Shown here: positions 16,728 through 27,550 of the stretch, in pieces
How the letters are laid out: each line of letters starts with the position of its first letter
Position numbering within the stretch: position 1 is the stretch's first letter
NCBI GenBank assembly: GCA_040414495.1
Contig: JBEDUI010000285.1
Location: forward strand, 1-64,000
Reading direction: 5' to 3'
From: DATAVB01 sp040414495
GTDB taxonomy: Bacteria > Actinomycetota > Actinomycetes > Mycobacteriales > QHCD01
Length of the DNA stretch: 64,000 nucleotides
Position numbers and translations under genes: made by a program
The notes under the pieces: model-generated
What the model saw: only the letters and a program-made list of their open reading frames with translations
Databases searched by the model: none
Told to the model about the DNA's origin: nothing

Positions 16728-18161
16728 GTGAGCAAGGTCCTGACCTCACTGCCGGTCGGCGAACGCATTGGCATCGCCTTCTCCGGCGGCCTCGACACAT
16801 CGGTAGCGGTGGCGTGGATGCGCGCCCGGGGGGCGATCCCGTACACGTACACCGCGGACATCGGGCAGTACGACGAGCCTGACATCGCCGGCGTACCGGC
16901 GCGGGCCAAGGAGTACGGCGCCGAGCTGGCCCGTGCCGTCGACTGCCGGCGCGAGCTGGTGGAGGAGGGATTCGCGGCGCTGGCCTGCGGCGCGTTCCAC
17001 ATCCGGTCCGCCGGCCGCGTCTACTTCAACACCACGCCGCTCGGCCGCGCGGTCTCCGGCACCATGCTGGTGCGTGAGATGCAGTCCGACGACGTCCACA
17101 TCTGGGGCGACGGCTCGACGTTCAAAGGCAACGACATCGAGCGGTTCTACCGGTACGGCCTGCTGGCCCACCCGGCGCTGCGGATCTACAAGCCGTGGCT
17201 GGACGCCGAGTTCGTCGACGAGCTGGGCGGCCGGGCCGAGATGAGCGAGTGGCTGACCGAACGCAACCTGCCGTACCGCGACTCGCCGGAGAAGGCGTAC
17301 TCCACCGATGCCAACATCTGGGGCGCCACCCACGAGGCGAAAACGCTGGAACACCTGGCTACCTCGCTGGAGACGGTCGAGCCGATCATGGGCGTGAAGT
17401 TCTGGGATCCGGCCGTCGCGATCGAGAGTGAGGATGTCGCGATCCAGTTCGTCGGTGGCCGGCCGGTCGCCATCAACGGCGTCGATTACGACGACGTGGT
17501 GGCGCTGGTCCAGGAGGCGAACGCGATCGGTGGCCGGCACGGCCTGGGCATGTCCGACCAGATCGAGAACCGCATCATCGAAGCCAAGTCGCGCGGTATC
17601 TACGAGGCGCCGGGCATGGCGCTGCTGTGGATCGCGTACGAACGGTTGCTCAACGCCGTACACAACGAGGACACGATCGCCAACTACCACGCCGAAGGCC
17701 GGCGGCTGGGGCGGCTGCTGTACGAGGGCCGCTGGCTGGATCCGCAGTCGCTGATGCTGCGCGAGTCGCTACAGCGCTGGGTCGCCTCGATGGTGACCGG
17801 CGAGGTGCGGCTGCGGTTGCGCCGGGGCGAGGACTACTCCGTGCTGGACACCACCGGGCCGAACATGTCCTACCACCCGGACAAGCTGTCGATGGAACGG
17901 ACCGAGGGCGCCGCGTTCGGCCCGGTCGACCGGATCGGCCAGCTGACCATGCGCAACCTGGACATCGCCGACTCGCGTTCGAAGCTGGAGCAGTACGCGG
18001 CTCAGTCGCGCGGACAGCTCAGCCGTACGTACCTGTTCCGGGAGCTGGAGGCTGCCGGTCTGGAGGCCTCCGGCGCGCAGCAGATCGCCGAACGGCCCGA
18101 GCAGGAAGAGCCGGACGAGTCGGTACTGGATCAGGCCGCCTTGGAGTCCGGGGTTGACTAG
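16728..18161 (+). CDS. argG: argininosuccinate synthase (long, E. coli-type)
   Basis: Joins citrulline and aspartate using ATP. The 477-residue protein has the N-type ATP pyrophosphatase loop GIAFSGGLDTSVAV at residues about 11-25, IPYTYTADIGQYDEPD, and the substrate segments GNDIERFYRYG and SPEKAYSTDANIWGATHEA. These match the longer E. coli-type subgroup and not the roughly 400-residue form of many bacteria. GTG start after a clear GAGGAG (16711-16716). The 36-bp gap from argR contains GCTGCATTGGATAAC, a weak candidate for an additional ArgR half-site. Confidence 0.95.
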   Translation: MSKVLTSLPVGERIGIAFSGGLDTSVAVAWMRARGAIPYTYTADIGQYDEPDIAGVPARAKEYGAELARAVDCRRELVEEGFAALACGAFHIRSAGRVYFNTTPLGRAVSGTMLVREMQSDDVHIWGDGSTFKGNDIERFYRYGLLAHPALRIYKPWLDAEFVDELGGRAEMSEWLTERNLPYRDSPEKAYSTDANIWGATHEAKTLEHLATSLETVEPIMGVKFWDPAVAIESEDVAIQFVGGRPVAINGVDYDDVVALVQEANAIGGRHGLGMSDQIENRIIEAKSRGIYEAPGMALLWIAYERLLNAVHNEDTIANYHAEGRRLGRLLYEGRWLDPQSLMLRESLQRWVASMVTGEVRLRLRRGEDYSVLDTTGPNMSYHPDKLSMERTEGAAFGPVDRIGQLTMRNLDIADSRSKLEQYAAQSRGQLSRTYLFRELEAAGLEASGAQQIAERPEQEEPDESVLDQAALESGVD

Positions 18162-18219
18162 TGGCCTGCCGTGTGGACAGACCCAAGCCGTTCAGCCGGC
18201 CCGTGAAAGGGTGCACCGC

Positions 18220-19641
18220 GTGATTGATCAGCAGACCCCCGAACCCACCCGGCTGTGGGGCGGCCGGTTCGCCGGCGGCCCGTCCGAGGCGCTGGCCCGG
18301 TTGTCGGTGTCGGTGCAGTTCGACTGGCGGCTGGCGCCGTACGACCTGCAGTCCTCCAAAGCGCACGCGCGGGTGTTGCACCGTGCCGGCCTGCTCGACG
18401 CCGACGAGTTGGCCCGGATGCTGGCGGCGTTGGACGACCTGGCCGAGGCGGTCCGCGACGGGTCGTTCCGGCCCACGGTCGAGGACGAGGACGTGCACAC
18501 CGCGTTGGAACGCGGCCTGCTGGAGCGGCTGGGCGCGCTGGGCGGCAAGCTGCGCGCCGGCCGGAGCCGCAACGACCAGGTCGCTACCGATATGCGCCTC
18601 TATTTGCGCGACCACGCCCGCCAGATCGCGGCGCTGGTAGCCGAGCTGGAGACCGCACTGGTCGCGGTGGCAGACCGGCATCGCGACCTGCCGGCCCCGG
18701 GCATGACGCACCTGCAGCACGCCCAGCCGGTGTTGTTCGCGCACCAGTTGCTGGCGCACGCGCACTCGCTGGCCCGCGATGTTGACCGGCTGGTCGACTG
18801 GGACAAGCGGGCCGCGGTCTCGCCGCTGGGCGCGGGCGCGCTGGCCGGTTCGTCGCTGCCGTTGGACCCGTTGGCGACCGCGGCCGAGCTCGGCTTCACT
18901 ACCGCCGCGACCAACTCGATCGACGCGGTGTCCGACCGGGACTTCGTGGCCGAGTTCCTGTTCGCCGGCGCGCTGCTCGGGGTGCACCTGTCCCGGATCG
19001 GCGAAGAGGTGTGCCTGTGGGCCTCGCGCGAGTTCGGCTGGATCGAGCTGGACGACTCGTTCGCGACCGGGTCGTCGATCATGCCGCAGAAAAAGAACCC
19101 GGACATCGGCGAGCTGGCCCGGGGCAAGTCGGGCCGGCTGATCGGCAACCTGACCGCGCTGCTGGCCACCTTGAAGGGCCTGCCCTTGGCGTACGACCGG
19201 GATCTGCAGGAGGACAAGGAGCCCGCGTTCGACACCGTTGAGCAACTGCTGCTGGTTCTGCCGGCGCTGGCCGGGTTGGTCGCCACAATGCGGATCAACG
19301 GCGAGAAGCTGGCCGCTTCGGCCCCGGACGGGCACGCCCTGGCCACCGATGTGGCCGAATGGCTGGTACGCGAGCACGTACCGTTCCGGGACGCGCACGA
19401 GATCGCCGGTGCATTGGTGGCCTGGTGCGATGAGCACGACCGGCAGCTGTGGGAGGCCTCCGACGCCGAGCTGGCCGCGGTCGATCCGCGACTGCGGCCG
19501 GAGGTCCGGTCGGTGCTCAGCGTGTCGGGTGCGATCGCGGCCCGGTCCGCGATCGGTGGTACGGCGCCGGCACGGGTGGCCGAGCAGATCGAGGCGTTGC
19601 GGGCGGCGGCGGATCGGCATGCCGCATGGGCGAGCGCTTGA
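18220..19641 (+). CDS. argH: argininosuccinate lyase
   Basis: Last step of arginine synthesis, releasing fumarate. The 473-residue member of the fumarase/aspartase superfamily has LWGGRFAGGPSEAL at its start, AGRSRNDQVATDMRL, THLQHAQPVLFAHQL and the signature loop GSSIMPQKKNPD. GTG at 18220 is chosen because AAAGG (18206-18210) lies 9 nt before it and the protein then begins at the family's usual position. Its end overlaps the next gene by 16 bp. Confidence 0.95.
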   Translation: MIDQQTPEPTRLWGGRFAGGPSEALARLSVSVQFDWRLAPYDLQSSKAHARVLHRAGLLDADELARMLAALDDLAEAVRDGSFRPTVEDEDVHTALERGLLERLGALGGKLRAGRSRNDQVATDMRLYLRDHARQIAALVAELETALVAVADRHRDLPAPGMTHLQHAQPVLFAHQLLAHAHSLARDVDRLVDWDKRAAVSPLGAGALAGSSLPLDPLATAAELGFTTAATNSIDAVSDRDFVAEFLFAGALLGVHLSRIGEEVCLWASREFGWIELDDSFATGSSIMPQKKNPDIGELARGKSGRLIGNLTALLATLKGLPLAYDRDLQEDKEPAFDTVEQLLLVLPALAGLVATMRINGEKLAASAPDGHALATDVAEWLVREHVPFRDAHEIAGALVAWCDEHDRQLWEASDAELAAVDPRLRPEVRSVLSVSGAIAARSAIGGTAPARVAEQIEALRAAADRHAAWASA

Positions 19642-20333
19642 CGGCCGTGCGGAGCGGAGCTGGCGGAGCGGAGCCAGCGATACTGCCGAGGTCGTTTTTC
19701 GCCCGGCCGGGTCTGGCGGTCGCGCCGGAATTGTTGGGTTGCCAGCTGACCGCGCACTCGCCCGATGGCGATGTCACGGTGCGGCTGACCGAGGTGGAGG
19801 CGTACGCGGGGCTGGACGATCCGGCTTCGCACGCCTTCCGCGGGCCGACGCCGCGGACCGAGGTGATGTTCGGGCCGCCGGGCTTCCTGTATGTCTACTT
19901 CACGTACGGCATGCACTGGTGCGCCAACCTCGTGTGCGGACTGGACGGCACCGCCACGGCCGTACTCCTGCGGGCCGGCGAGGTGGTGGCCGGCCATGAG
20001 TTGGCGCGCACCCGCAGGCCGGCCGCGAAGACCGACCGCGATCTGGCCCGCGGACCGGCGAGGCTGGCCGACTGCCTCGGGCTGCGTGGTACCGATTCGG
20101 GCCTGGACCTGTACGCGGCCGGCTCGAAGCTGACCGTGACCCGAGCAGCGAAGACGCAACCGGCTACCGTGCAGTCGGGTCCGCGCGTCGGTATCCGGGT
20201 GGCGACCGACCGGCCGTGGCGGTTCTGGCTTTCCGACGATCCGACCGTGAGCACGTACCGGCCCGGCGCGCTGCGTAATCGTTCGAAGTCCGGTACCGCC
20301 GTACGGCAAACTGACCCAAGCGACCAAGGCTGA
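19626..20333 (+). CDS. 3-methyladenine DNA glycosylase (AAG/MPG family)
   Basis: Removes alkylated purines from DNA. The 235-residue protein matches the AAG/MPG family: ELLGCQLTAHSPDG, the active-site Glu in VRLTEVEAYAGLDDPASHA, PRTEVMFGPPGFLYVYFTYGMHWC and LARGPARLADCLGL. ATG at 19626, overlapping argH, is a tentative start; GTG at 19647 is an alternative and neither has a good binding site. The N-terminal codons are made by a GGAGCGGAGC repeat. It stands between argH and tyrS, an order often seen in actinomycetes. Confidence 0.88.
   Translation: MGERLTAVRSGAGGAEPAILPRSFFARPGLAVAPELLGCQLTAHSPDGDVTVRLTEVEAYAGLDDPASHAFRGPTPRTEVMFGPPGFLYVYFTYGMHWCANLVCGLDGTATAVLLRAGEVVAGHELARTRRPAAKTDRDLARGPARLADCLGLRGTDSGLDLYAAGSKLTVTRAAKTQPATVQSGPRVGIRVATDRPWRFWLSDDPTVSTYRPGALRNRSKSGTAVRQTDPSDQG
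19650..19674 (+). repeat. CGGAGCGGAGC direct repeat at argH/glycosylase junction
   Basis: CGGAGCGGAGC occurs twice (19650-19660 and 19664-19674), separated by TGG; the flanks GCTGGC and GCCAGC can form a hairpin around the second copy. It is related to the junction repeats at 11816 and 13991 and lies within the first codons of the glycosylase gene. Confidence 0.5.
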
Positions 20334-20351
20334 TGGCATAAGGGAGAAGTG

Positions 20352-21605
20352 GTGAGCGCGAACACGCCGAGCACGGGACCGATCGAACTCCCCGAACGGC
20401 TCGTGCCCGGTTATGAGCGGCTGCGGGCCGGTGCCGCCCAGATCCTGCCGGAAAACAGCCTGGCCGAGAAGCTGCTGCAGGCCGACCGGGAGGACCGGCC
20501 GCTGCGGGTGAAGCACGGCATCGACCCATCCGGTACGGAGCTGACGCTCGGGCACGCGGTGGTGCAGCGCAAGCTGCGGCAGTTCCAGGACCTGGGCCAT
20601 CTCGTCGTGCTCATCATCGGCGACTTCACCGGCATGGTCGGCGACCCGAGCGGCCGGTCGGCCACCCGCAAGCAGCTCACGGCGGAGGAGACGTCGGCCA
20701 ACGCAAAGACGTACGTCGACCAGCTCATGCGCATCCTTGACCCGGAGCGGGTGGAGATCCGGCGCAACAGCGAATGGTTGGCCGGGATGAACCTGGCCGA
20801 CGTGGTCCGCGAGACCTCCGTGCTGACCGTGGCCCAGTTGCTGGAACGGGACGATTTCGCCAAACGGTTCGCGGCCCACCAACCGATCTCGTTGTCGGAG
20901 TTCCTGTACCCGTTCCTGCAGGGGTACGACTCGGTCGCCGTCGAGTCCGACATCGAGCTGGGCGGCACCGACCAGACGTACAACCTGCTGGTCGGCCGCG
21001 ATCTGCAGCGCGTACACGGTCAGCCGCAGCAGGCGGTACTGACCGTTCCGCTGCTCGAAGGCCTCGACGGCGTGCAGAAGATGAGCAAGTCGCTGAACAA
21101 CTACGTCGCGATCACCGAGCCGGCGGCCGAGCAGTTCGGCAAGCTGATGTCCATTCCGGACAGTCTGGTGAACCGGTACGCGGTCTTGGCTACGGACTTC
21201 TCGCCGGATGAGTTGAAAGAAGTCGCGGCTGAGGTGGCCGCCGGTGGGCCGCGCGCGGGTGCCGCGAAACGGCGGGTGGCGGGCGAGATCGTCCGGCTGT
21301 ACCACGGCAGCGCCGGTGCGGCCGAGGCCGAAGCGGCGTTCGACCGCCAGTTCAAGGCTCGCGAGGTACCCACCGACGTGCCGGAATTCGGCCTGCCCGA
21401 GGGCGATCCGGTGCACCTGCCGGCGCTGTTGCGGGCGGCCGGGTTGGTGACCTCCGGGTCCGAGGCGCGGCGGGCGATCACGGCCGGGTCGGTTCGATTG
21501 GATGGTGACCGGGTCGAGGCGTCGGTGCTGGATCTGCCCCGCGAGAAGTTGCTCGGCCGGGTGCTGCAGGTGGGGAAGCGCAAGGCGGCCCGGCTCGTCG
21601 GATAA
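20352..21605 (+). CDS. tyrS: tyrosyl-tRNA synthetase
   Basis: Charges tRNA-Tyr. The 417-residue class I enzyme has the HIGH-like GIDPSGTELTLGHAV, the tyrosine-pocket segment FLYPFLQGYDSVAVESDIELGGTDQ, KMSKS in GVQKMSKSLNNYVA and a C-terminal S4 RNA-binding domain (about residues 350-417). GTG at 20352 follows AGGGAGAA (20341-20348); a GTG at 20349 is also possible. It is closed by a strong terminator. Confidence 0.96.
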   Translation: MSANTPSTGPIELPERLVPGYERLRAGAAQILPENSLAEKLLQADREDRPLRVKHGIDPSGTELTLGHAVVQRKLRQFQDLGHLVVLIIGDFTGMVGDPSGRSATRKQLTAEETSANAKTYVDQLMRILDPERVEIRRNSEWLAGMNLADVVRETSVLTVAQLLERDDFAKRFAAHQPISLSEFLYPFLQGYDSVAVESDIELGGTDQTYNLLVGRDLQRVHGQPQQAVLTVPLLEGLDGVQKMSKSLNNYVAITEPAAEQFGKLMSIPDSLVNRYAVLATDFSPDELKEVAAEVAAGGPRAGAAKRRVAGEIVRLYHGSAGAAEAEAAFDRQFKAREVPTDVPEFGLPEGDPVHLPALLRAAGLVTSGSEARRAITAGSVRLDGDRVEASVLDLPREKLLGRVLQVGKRKAARLVG

Positions 21606-21619
21606 CAGCGATGAAGCTG

Positions 21620-21654
21620 AGCGCGGCCTGATCAGCCAATGATCAGGCCGCGCT
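21620..21654 (+). terminator. terminator after tyrS
   Basis: A perfect 15-bp stem (AGCGCGGCCTGATCA at 21620-21634 and its complement at 21640-21654) with a 5-nt loop is followed by ATTTCG. It starts 14 bp after the tyrS stop and probably ends the arginine-tyrS transcript. Confidence 0.85.
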
Positions 21655-21813
21655 ATTTCGTTGAGCGAATTCCGAATTGCCTGCTGTATAAGGGATTCGG
21701 CCAATCTCGTGAAATCCATGGAAATACGGCAAGGAGGATTTACCAACCCGGCTCCGAAGTATCCGTCGCCGAATCCGGTCAGCAGATTCGTTCGACCCGC
21801 CGGCCCGGAAAAC

Positions 21814-21842
21814 TTGATTGATTCCAGAAACTGGGCCACACT
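21814..21842 (+). promoter_or_regulatory. furA-katG promoter (probably leaderless)
   Basis: TTGATT (21814-21819), a 17-bp spacer and CACACT (21837-21842) end 6 nt before the furA GTG at 21849, so the message would be leaderless. The AT-rich stretch around the -35 is a plausible FurA autoregulatory site, as known in mycobacteria and streptomycetes, but no exact palindrome is visible. Confidence 0.5.
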
Positions 21843-21848
21843 ACGGGC

Positions 21849-22293
21849 GTGCCCACGACATCGGAGTTCGAACGCTTGTTGCGTGGGGCCGCGCTGCGAG
21901 TGACCCGTCCCCGGGTCGCTGTGCTGGGCGCGGTGTACGACCGTCCACACGCGGACACCGATTCGATCATCGGTGCCGTACGGGCGGATCTCGGTGAGGT
22001 TTCGCACCAGGCCATTTACGACGTGCTGCGGGCACTGACTGCCGCCGGGCTCATCCGGCGCATCCAGCCAGCCGGCCATGTGGCGCGGTACGAATCACGG
22101 GTCGGCGACAACCACCATCACGTGGTGTGCCGATCGTGTGGCTCTATCGCCGACGCTGATTGCGCGGTCGGTGATATGCCCTGCTTGACCGCATCCGACG
22201 ACCACGGTTTCGAGATCGACGAGGCTGAGGTCGTTTATTGGGGCTTGTGCCCCGACTGCCAATCGAACAGCGACACAAGAGAGAAGGATCGCC

Positions 22294-22301
<8 letters not shown>
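21849..22301 (+). CDS. furA: Fur-family regulator FurA
   Basis: Metal- and peroxide-responsive repressor of the adjacent catalase-peroxidase gene. The 150-residue protein has an N-terminal winged helix (LRVTRPRVAVLGAVYDRPHADT, then SHQAIYDVLRALTAAGLI), the metal site HHHVVCRSCG and a second Cys pair CPDC near the end. GTG start without a ribosome binding site fits leaderless translation. It overlaps katG by 8 bp. Confidence 0.94.
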
Positions 22302-24453
<2,152 letters not shown>

Positions 24454-24466
24454 GTTGTTTCGGACT

Positions 24467-24509
24467 GTCCAGGCCGGCCGTTTTATTCGGCCGGCCTGGA
24501 CGTTTTTTA
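24467..24509 (+). terminator. intrinsic terminator after katG
   Basis: A perfect 14-bp stem (GTCCAGGCCGGCCG at 24467-24480 and complement at 24488-24501), a 7-nt loop and GTTTTTTA make this the clearest rho-independent terminator in the window. Confidence 0.95.
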
Positions 24510-24515
24510 TATGCT
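24510..24515 (+). promoter_or_regulatory. -10 element for the VOC gene
   Basis: TATGCT (TAnnnT) lies 6 nt before the ATG at 24522, immediately behind the katG terminator. No ribosome binding site exists, so a leaderless message is likely. Confidence 0.5.
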
Positions 24516-24521
24516 CACCGA

Positions 24522-24851
24522 ATGGTGACCATTGGAACGATCTGTTTGCACGCGCAGGACTGGAAACGAGCGGCGAAATTCTGGTCGGAGGCGCTCGGAT
24601 ATTCGCCGCATCCGCAGGCCGACGACATTTTGCAGCCGCCGGACGGCAACGGCCCGGCCGTGGCGGTGTACCGCGATGCGACGCACCTGGATCTCTATAC
24701 CTCCGGGCCGGCCGAACAGCGGGCCGAAATCTCGCGGTTGATCGCGCTCGGCGCCGAACGCGTACCGGACTGGCCGTATCCCGAAGGCGCGGATTTCGTC
24801 GTGCTGCGCGATACCGAAGGCAACCTCTTCTGCGTTATCGACCACGACTGA
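24522..24851 (+). CDS. VOC-family (glyoxalase/bleomycin-resistance-like) protein
   Basis: A single-domain, 109-residue protein with the beta-alpha-beta-beta-beta layout of the vicinal oxygen chelate fold: TIGTICLHAQDWKRAAKFWSEALGY at the N-terminus and FVVLRDTEGNLFCVIDHD at the C-terminus. A possible metal ligand is the His in TICLHAQD and the Glu in DTEGNLF. It probably works as a dimer. Substrate unknown; similar small proteins are often annotated as glyoxalase-like. Confidence 0.8.
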   Translation: MVTIGTICLHAQDWKRAAKFWSEALGYSPHPQADDILQPPDGNGPAVAVYRDATHLDLYTSGPAEQRAEISRLIALGAERVPDWPYPEGADFVVLRDTEGNLFCVIDHD

Positions 24852-24854
24852 GCT

Positions 24855-25376
24855 TTATTGGAATCGGCCGACGAACGCTTCTTGTTCCGCTGTTTCTACG
24901 GCTTTCGCGCAGTATGTAGCTCGGACCCAGTCGACCGCCGTGTCGGCTCGCTGGCCGGTCATGACCGCGAGGCAGGCTATCGCGGTCCCGGTCCGGCCGT
25001 GACCACCCAGGCACCCGATCTCTGTGCTTTTACCGGCGCGAGCCTTGTCGAGTACGGATTGCAGTGCGGTGGCGAGGGGCTGTTCTGCTGGAATGCCGAA
25101 ATCTGGCCAGTCGAGGTGATCGTGCAGCCATGGTGGCTGCCAGCGGTGATCCAGATAAAGGCCGTAGTCAGGCTTGTTGTCGCGGGTGTACGGATCGGCG
25201 GCGTCGAACGACACCGCTGTGACGCGGGTGCCGTCGGGCAATGCGATGAGCGACCGGTGCCGGTGCAATTCCAGTTGTTGATGGGCGTGGCCCTCGGTTG
25301 TGCACGTGGGCTCGTCGTCCGCGTACCAATGGACCCGACAGTCGGCGCACACAACGACAAGGCGCACTTCGGTCAT
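24855..25376 (-). CDS. tyrosine-phosphatase-like protein with N-terminal zinc-finger motif
   Basis: A 173-residue protein with two recognisable parts. Residues 10-38 contain C10-x2-C13, C25 and several His (H30, H32, H38), a pattern that suggests a small zinc finger. Residues about 85-150 look like a cysteine-dependent phosphatase: a WPD loop (W90-P91-D92, general acid) and the C-x5-R loop CLGGHGRTG (C122, R128). The residue before the catalytic Cys is Gly and not the usual His. A dual-specificity or tyrosine phosphatase activity is inferred; the substrate is unknown. It converges with the VOC gene, with 3 bp between stops. Confidence 0.65.
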   Translation of the reverse strand: MTEVRLVVVCADCRVHWYADDEPTCTTEGHAHQQLELHRHRSLIALPDGTRVTAVSFDAADPYTRDNKPDYGLYLDHRWQPPWLHDHLDWPDFGIPAEQPLATALQSVLDKARAGKSTEIGCLGGHGRTGTAIACLAVMTGQRADTAVDWVRATYCAKAVETAEQEAFVGRFQ

Positions 25377-25565
25377 GCGACCACCATAACCAGGTCTTCT
25401 GGTTTATCGGCCGGAGCAGAAGAACGCCGGACGGCTGCACCCTCGCCACGCGGCCTGTGCCTCTGCTCCGCACCTCGGAGCAGAGGCTGTGGACGGTGGG
25501 TGCCGAGGCGGGGATGGTCGGTACGTTTCGCGCGGCTTGTCATTGCCCGCCGCGGGTGTCGGTCG

Positions 25566-27203
25566 CTAATTGCCCGCGCTGGCGCGACCGGTGAGTCTGG
25601 GGTCGGTAATTGCGGTGAGCGCGCCGGTCTCATCCTGGGCGATCGCCGTGAAGTATCCGACATCAGCTGTAGCGTGGCCCAGTGCTGGTTCGGCGGTTCG
25701 GGATATCGGCTGTCCGTACGATTCGGCTTCGTCCAGCACCGCGATCGGCAGGTCTTCGACAACGACACGGGTCCGCTCCTGCATGGCGGTGAGGTCGGTT
25801 TCAACGCCACCGAATCGAGGTCTTGCCACCGCGTCGATGATGGATTCGGAAGTTCCGATCGTGTCGGCCAGGATCTGCGCCTGGCAGGCGATGAGCCCGG
25901 TCCCGATGGCGCCGCAGGCCATTCTGAGCTCTCCGTTTTCCAGGATGATGATCGGTGCGATGGGTTCGGCGATGCGCCCGCCCGGCCCGGGGTCCCACGT
26001 CATAGTTTGATACGCGCCGCTATTGAGGGCGATACCGCCGACAACGATCCCCGTGTCGCCCCAAGAGTCGGCCAGGATTGTGAACGTCGCAGTCAGGGCA
26101 TTACCGTCCCGGTCCACGATCGCCAGGTGATGCGAGTGCGGAGTAGCCACCGATGGGCTGGACCCGCCGTGGGCAGTACGGCGAATACGTTCCGCCTCAT
26201 CGTGGGCACGCGTATCGGAAATGGCGTGGGCCAAGCGCTCATTGGCATCGACCGGTGGCCTTGACGCATCGAACAGGATGTTCTCGAACGGAGCCTCGTT
26301 GACGGCTTGGATCTGCTCGAAAAGCACGCGTCCCGATTCGCGTCGATTGCCGGCCAATTCGTCGAGTACCTTGGCCGCGCCCAGGACGCTGATGCCGCCG
26401 AATTGTGGAGGTGGCGTCGTGCAGAAATCGTGCCCGCGATAGCGGGCTGTGACCGGGGGAGCGAATCGGGCCTCGTAGTCCGCCAAATCGGATTCGCTGA
26501 TGATGCCACCACACTTGGCCACCTCGCGAACAAGTTGGTGCGCCCAGTCGCCGACGTAGCAATAGCGAACTCCTTCGTAGGCTATCGCCTCAAGAGTGTC
26601 AGCCAGAATGGGAAGGCGATATAAGTCGCCATTATTCGGCGGTCGCGTAAACGCGGCCCGTCCGGCCGGCTGAGAATTCAGAACGTCCCACCGTCGCAAC
26701 ATATTCTCGCGGTACATTCCGTACATCGGGAAACCGTGGCGCGCGAAATGGATAGCCGGTTGCCACAGCACTTTCCATGGCAGCCGCCCCCACCTGCGCC
26801 AGAATGCATCAAGCCCCGCGACCGCGCCCGGTACCAGAACCGCGGCTCCGGTCTCGCGGTCCCGCTCATGCCGATACGAGCCATCCCAATCCGACGGCAA
26901 CTGCAAGCCAGCGTTGACCGCGACTATCTGCCCGGTCGCAGCCTCGTAGAACAACCCGCCGATCAGGCCTCCGAGGCTGGTGGTCCCGGGCATCACAACC
27001 TGTTCGACGGCACAGCAGGCGACGAAAGCGTCGGCGGCGCTGCCGCCGACGTCCACAACCTTCCGTCCCACCAAAGTCGCCAGTGGATGCTCCGTTGACA
27101 CCGCCCACGAAGCACCGTGCGCATACCAACCGGAGCCAGGTTCAAGCTGAGCGTCGCGCCAATCGGCCTCGCTCCACGTTGCTGGATTCAGTTGTTCGAA
27201 CAC
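25566..27203 (-). CDS. gamma-glutamyltransferase-like Ntn hydrolase
   Basis: A 545-residue member of the gamma-glutamyltransferase family (heterodimer made by self-cleavage). The large-subunit part includes GGSAADAFVACCAVEQVVMPGTTSLGGLIGG and LVPGAVAGLDAFWRRWG. The presumptive cleavage region reads SVATPHSHHLAIVDRDGNALT, with the Thr of ATPHS as the likely nucleophile; the usual TTHxSVVD sequence is diverged, so peptide-bond specificity is uncertain. GTG at 27203 is chosen because GGAGG (27208-27212, minus strand) lies 4 nt before it. No signal peptide is seen with this start, which is unusual for an enzyme family that is often exported. Confidence 0.8.
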   Translation of the reverse strand: MFEQLNPATWSEADWRDAQLEPGSGWYAHGASWAVSTEHPLATLVGRKVVDVGGSAADAFVACCAVEQVVMPGTTSLGGLIGGLFYEAATGQIVAVNAGLQLPSDWDGSYRHERDRETGAAVLVPGAVAGLDAFWRRWGRLPWKVLWQPAIHFARHGFPMYGMYRENMLRRWDVLNSQPAGRAAFTRPPNNGDLYRLPILADTLEAIAYEGVRYCYVGDWAHQLVREVAKCGGIISESDLADYEARFAPPVTARYRGHDFCTTPPPQFGGISVLGAAKVLDELAGNRRESGRVLFEQIQAVNEAPFENILFDASRPPVDANERLAHAISDTRAHDEAERIRRTAHGGSSPSVATPHSHHLAIVDRDGNALTATFTILADSWGDTGIVVGGIALNSGAYQTMTWDPGPGGRIAEPIAPIIILENGELRMACGAIGTGLIACQAQILADTIGTSESIIDAVARPRFGGVETDLTAMQERTRVVVEDLPIAVLDEAESYGQPISRTAEPALGHATADVGYFTAIAQDETGALTAITDPRLTGRASAGN

Positions 27204-27274
27204 CCTGCCTCCAGATCTCGTCACGTCGTATGAACGTATATCTGGCGACGGACGAGGCAAAGCTGGGGCAGACG

Positions 27275-27442
27275 CTATTCGTCGTCGTCCGGGCTCAGGG
27301 TGAATTCTTTACGGTCATTGATGATGAGCCGTTTGGTCGCCGCGTTCTGCCGGCGGGTCAGGCCTTCAGAGCGGTGGTGAACGTATTTTGGCTCCATGCG
27401 GAATTTCTTGATTTTGCTCTTTGCCGGGCGCATATCAGGCAT
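27275..27442 (-). CDS. small basic ORF of unknown function, possibly a gene remnant
   Basis: A frame of about 55 codons reading MPDMRPAKSKIKKF and ending FTLSPDDDE. Codon third positions are GC-rich on this strand, as in the real genes of the window, and the product is basic with an acidic tail. No ribosome binding site precedes the candidate ATGs at 27442 and 27433, and no family is recognised. It could be the 3' part of a decayed gene next to the MITE-like element. Confidence 0.3.
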   Translation of the reverse strand: MPDMRPAKSKIKKFRMEPKYVHHRSEGLTRRQNAATKRLIINDRKEFTLSPDDDE

Positions 27443-27550
27443 GCCGCTGGGAATTGGGCATGCCGGGGCGCCGCGCGTCGATACGCACGGTGAATGTCTC
27501 CGCAATGCAGGAGGGATGGGAAATCCCGCCGGCGCCGGAGGATGCGTGAG

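Noticed and set aside
18600..22079. 1159-codon open frame on the minus strand
   Set aside because: It runs antisense across argH, the glycosylase, tyrS and furA, all recognised proteins. Long antisense frames are expected at this GC bias, and its sequence matches no family.
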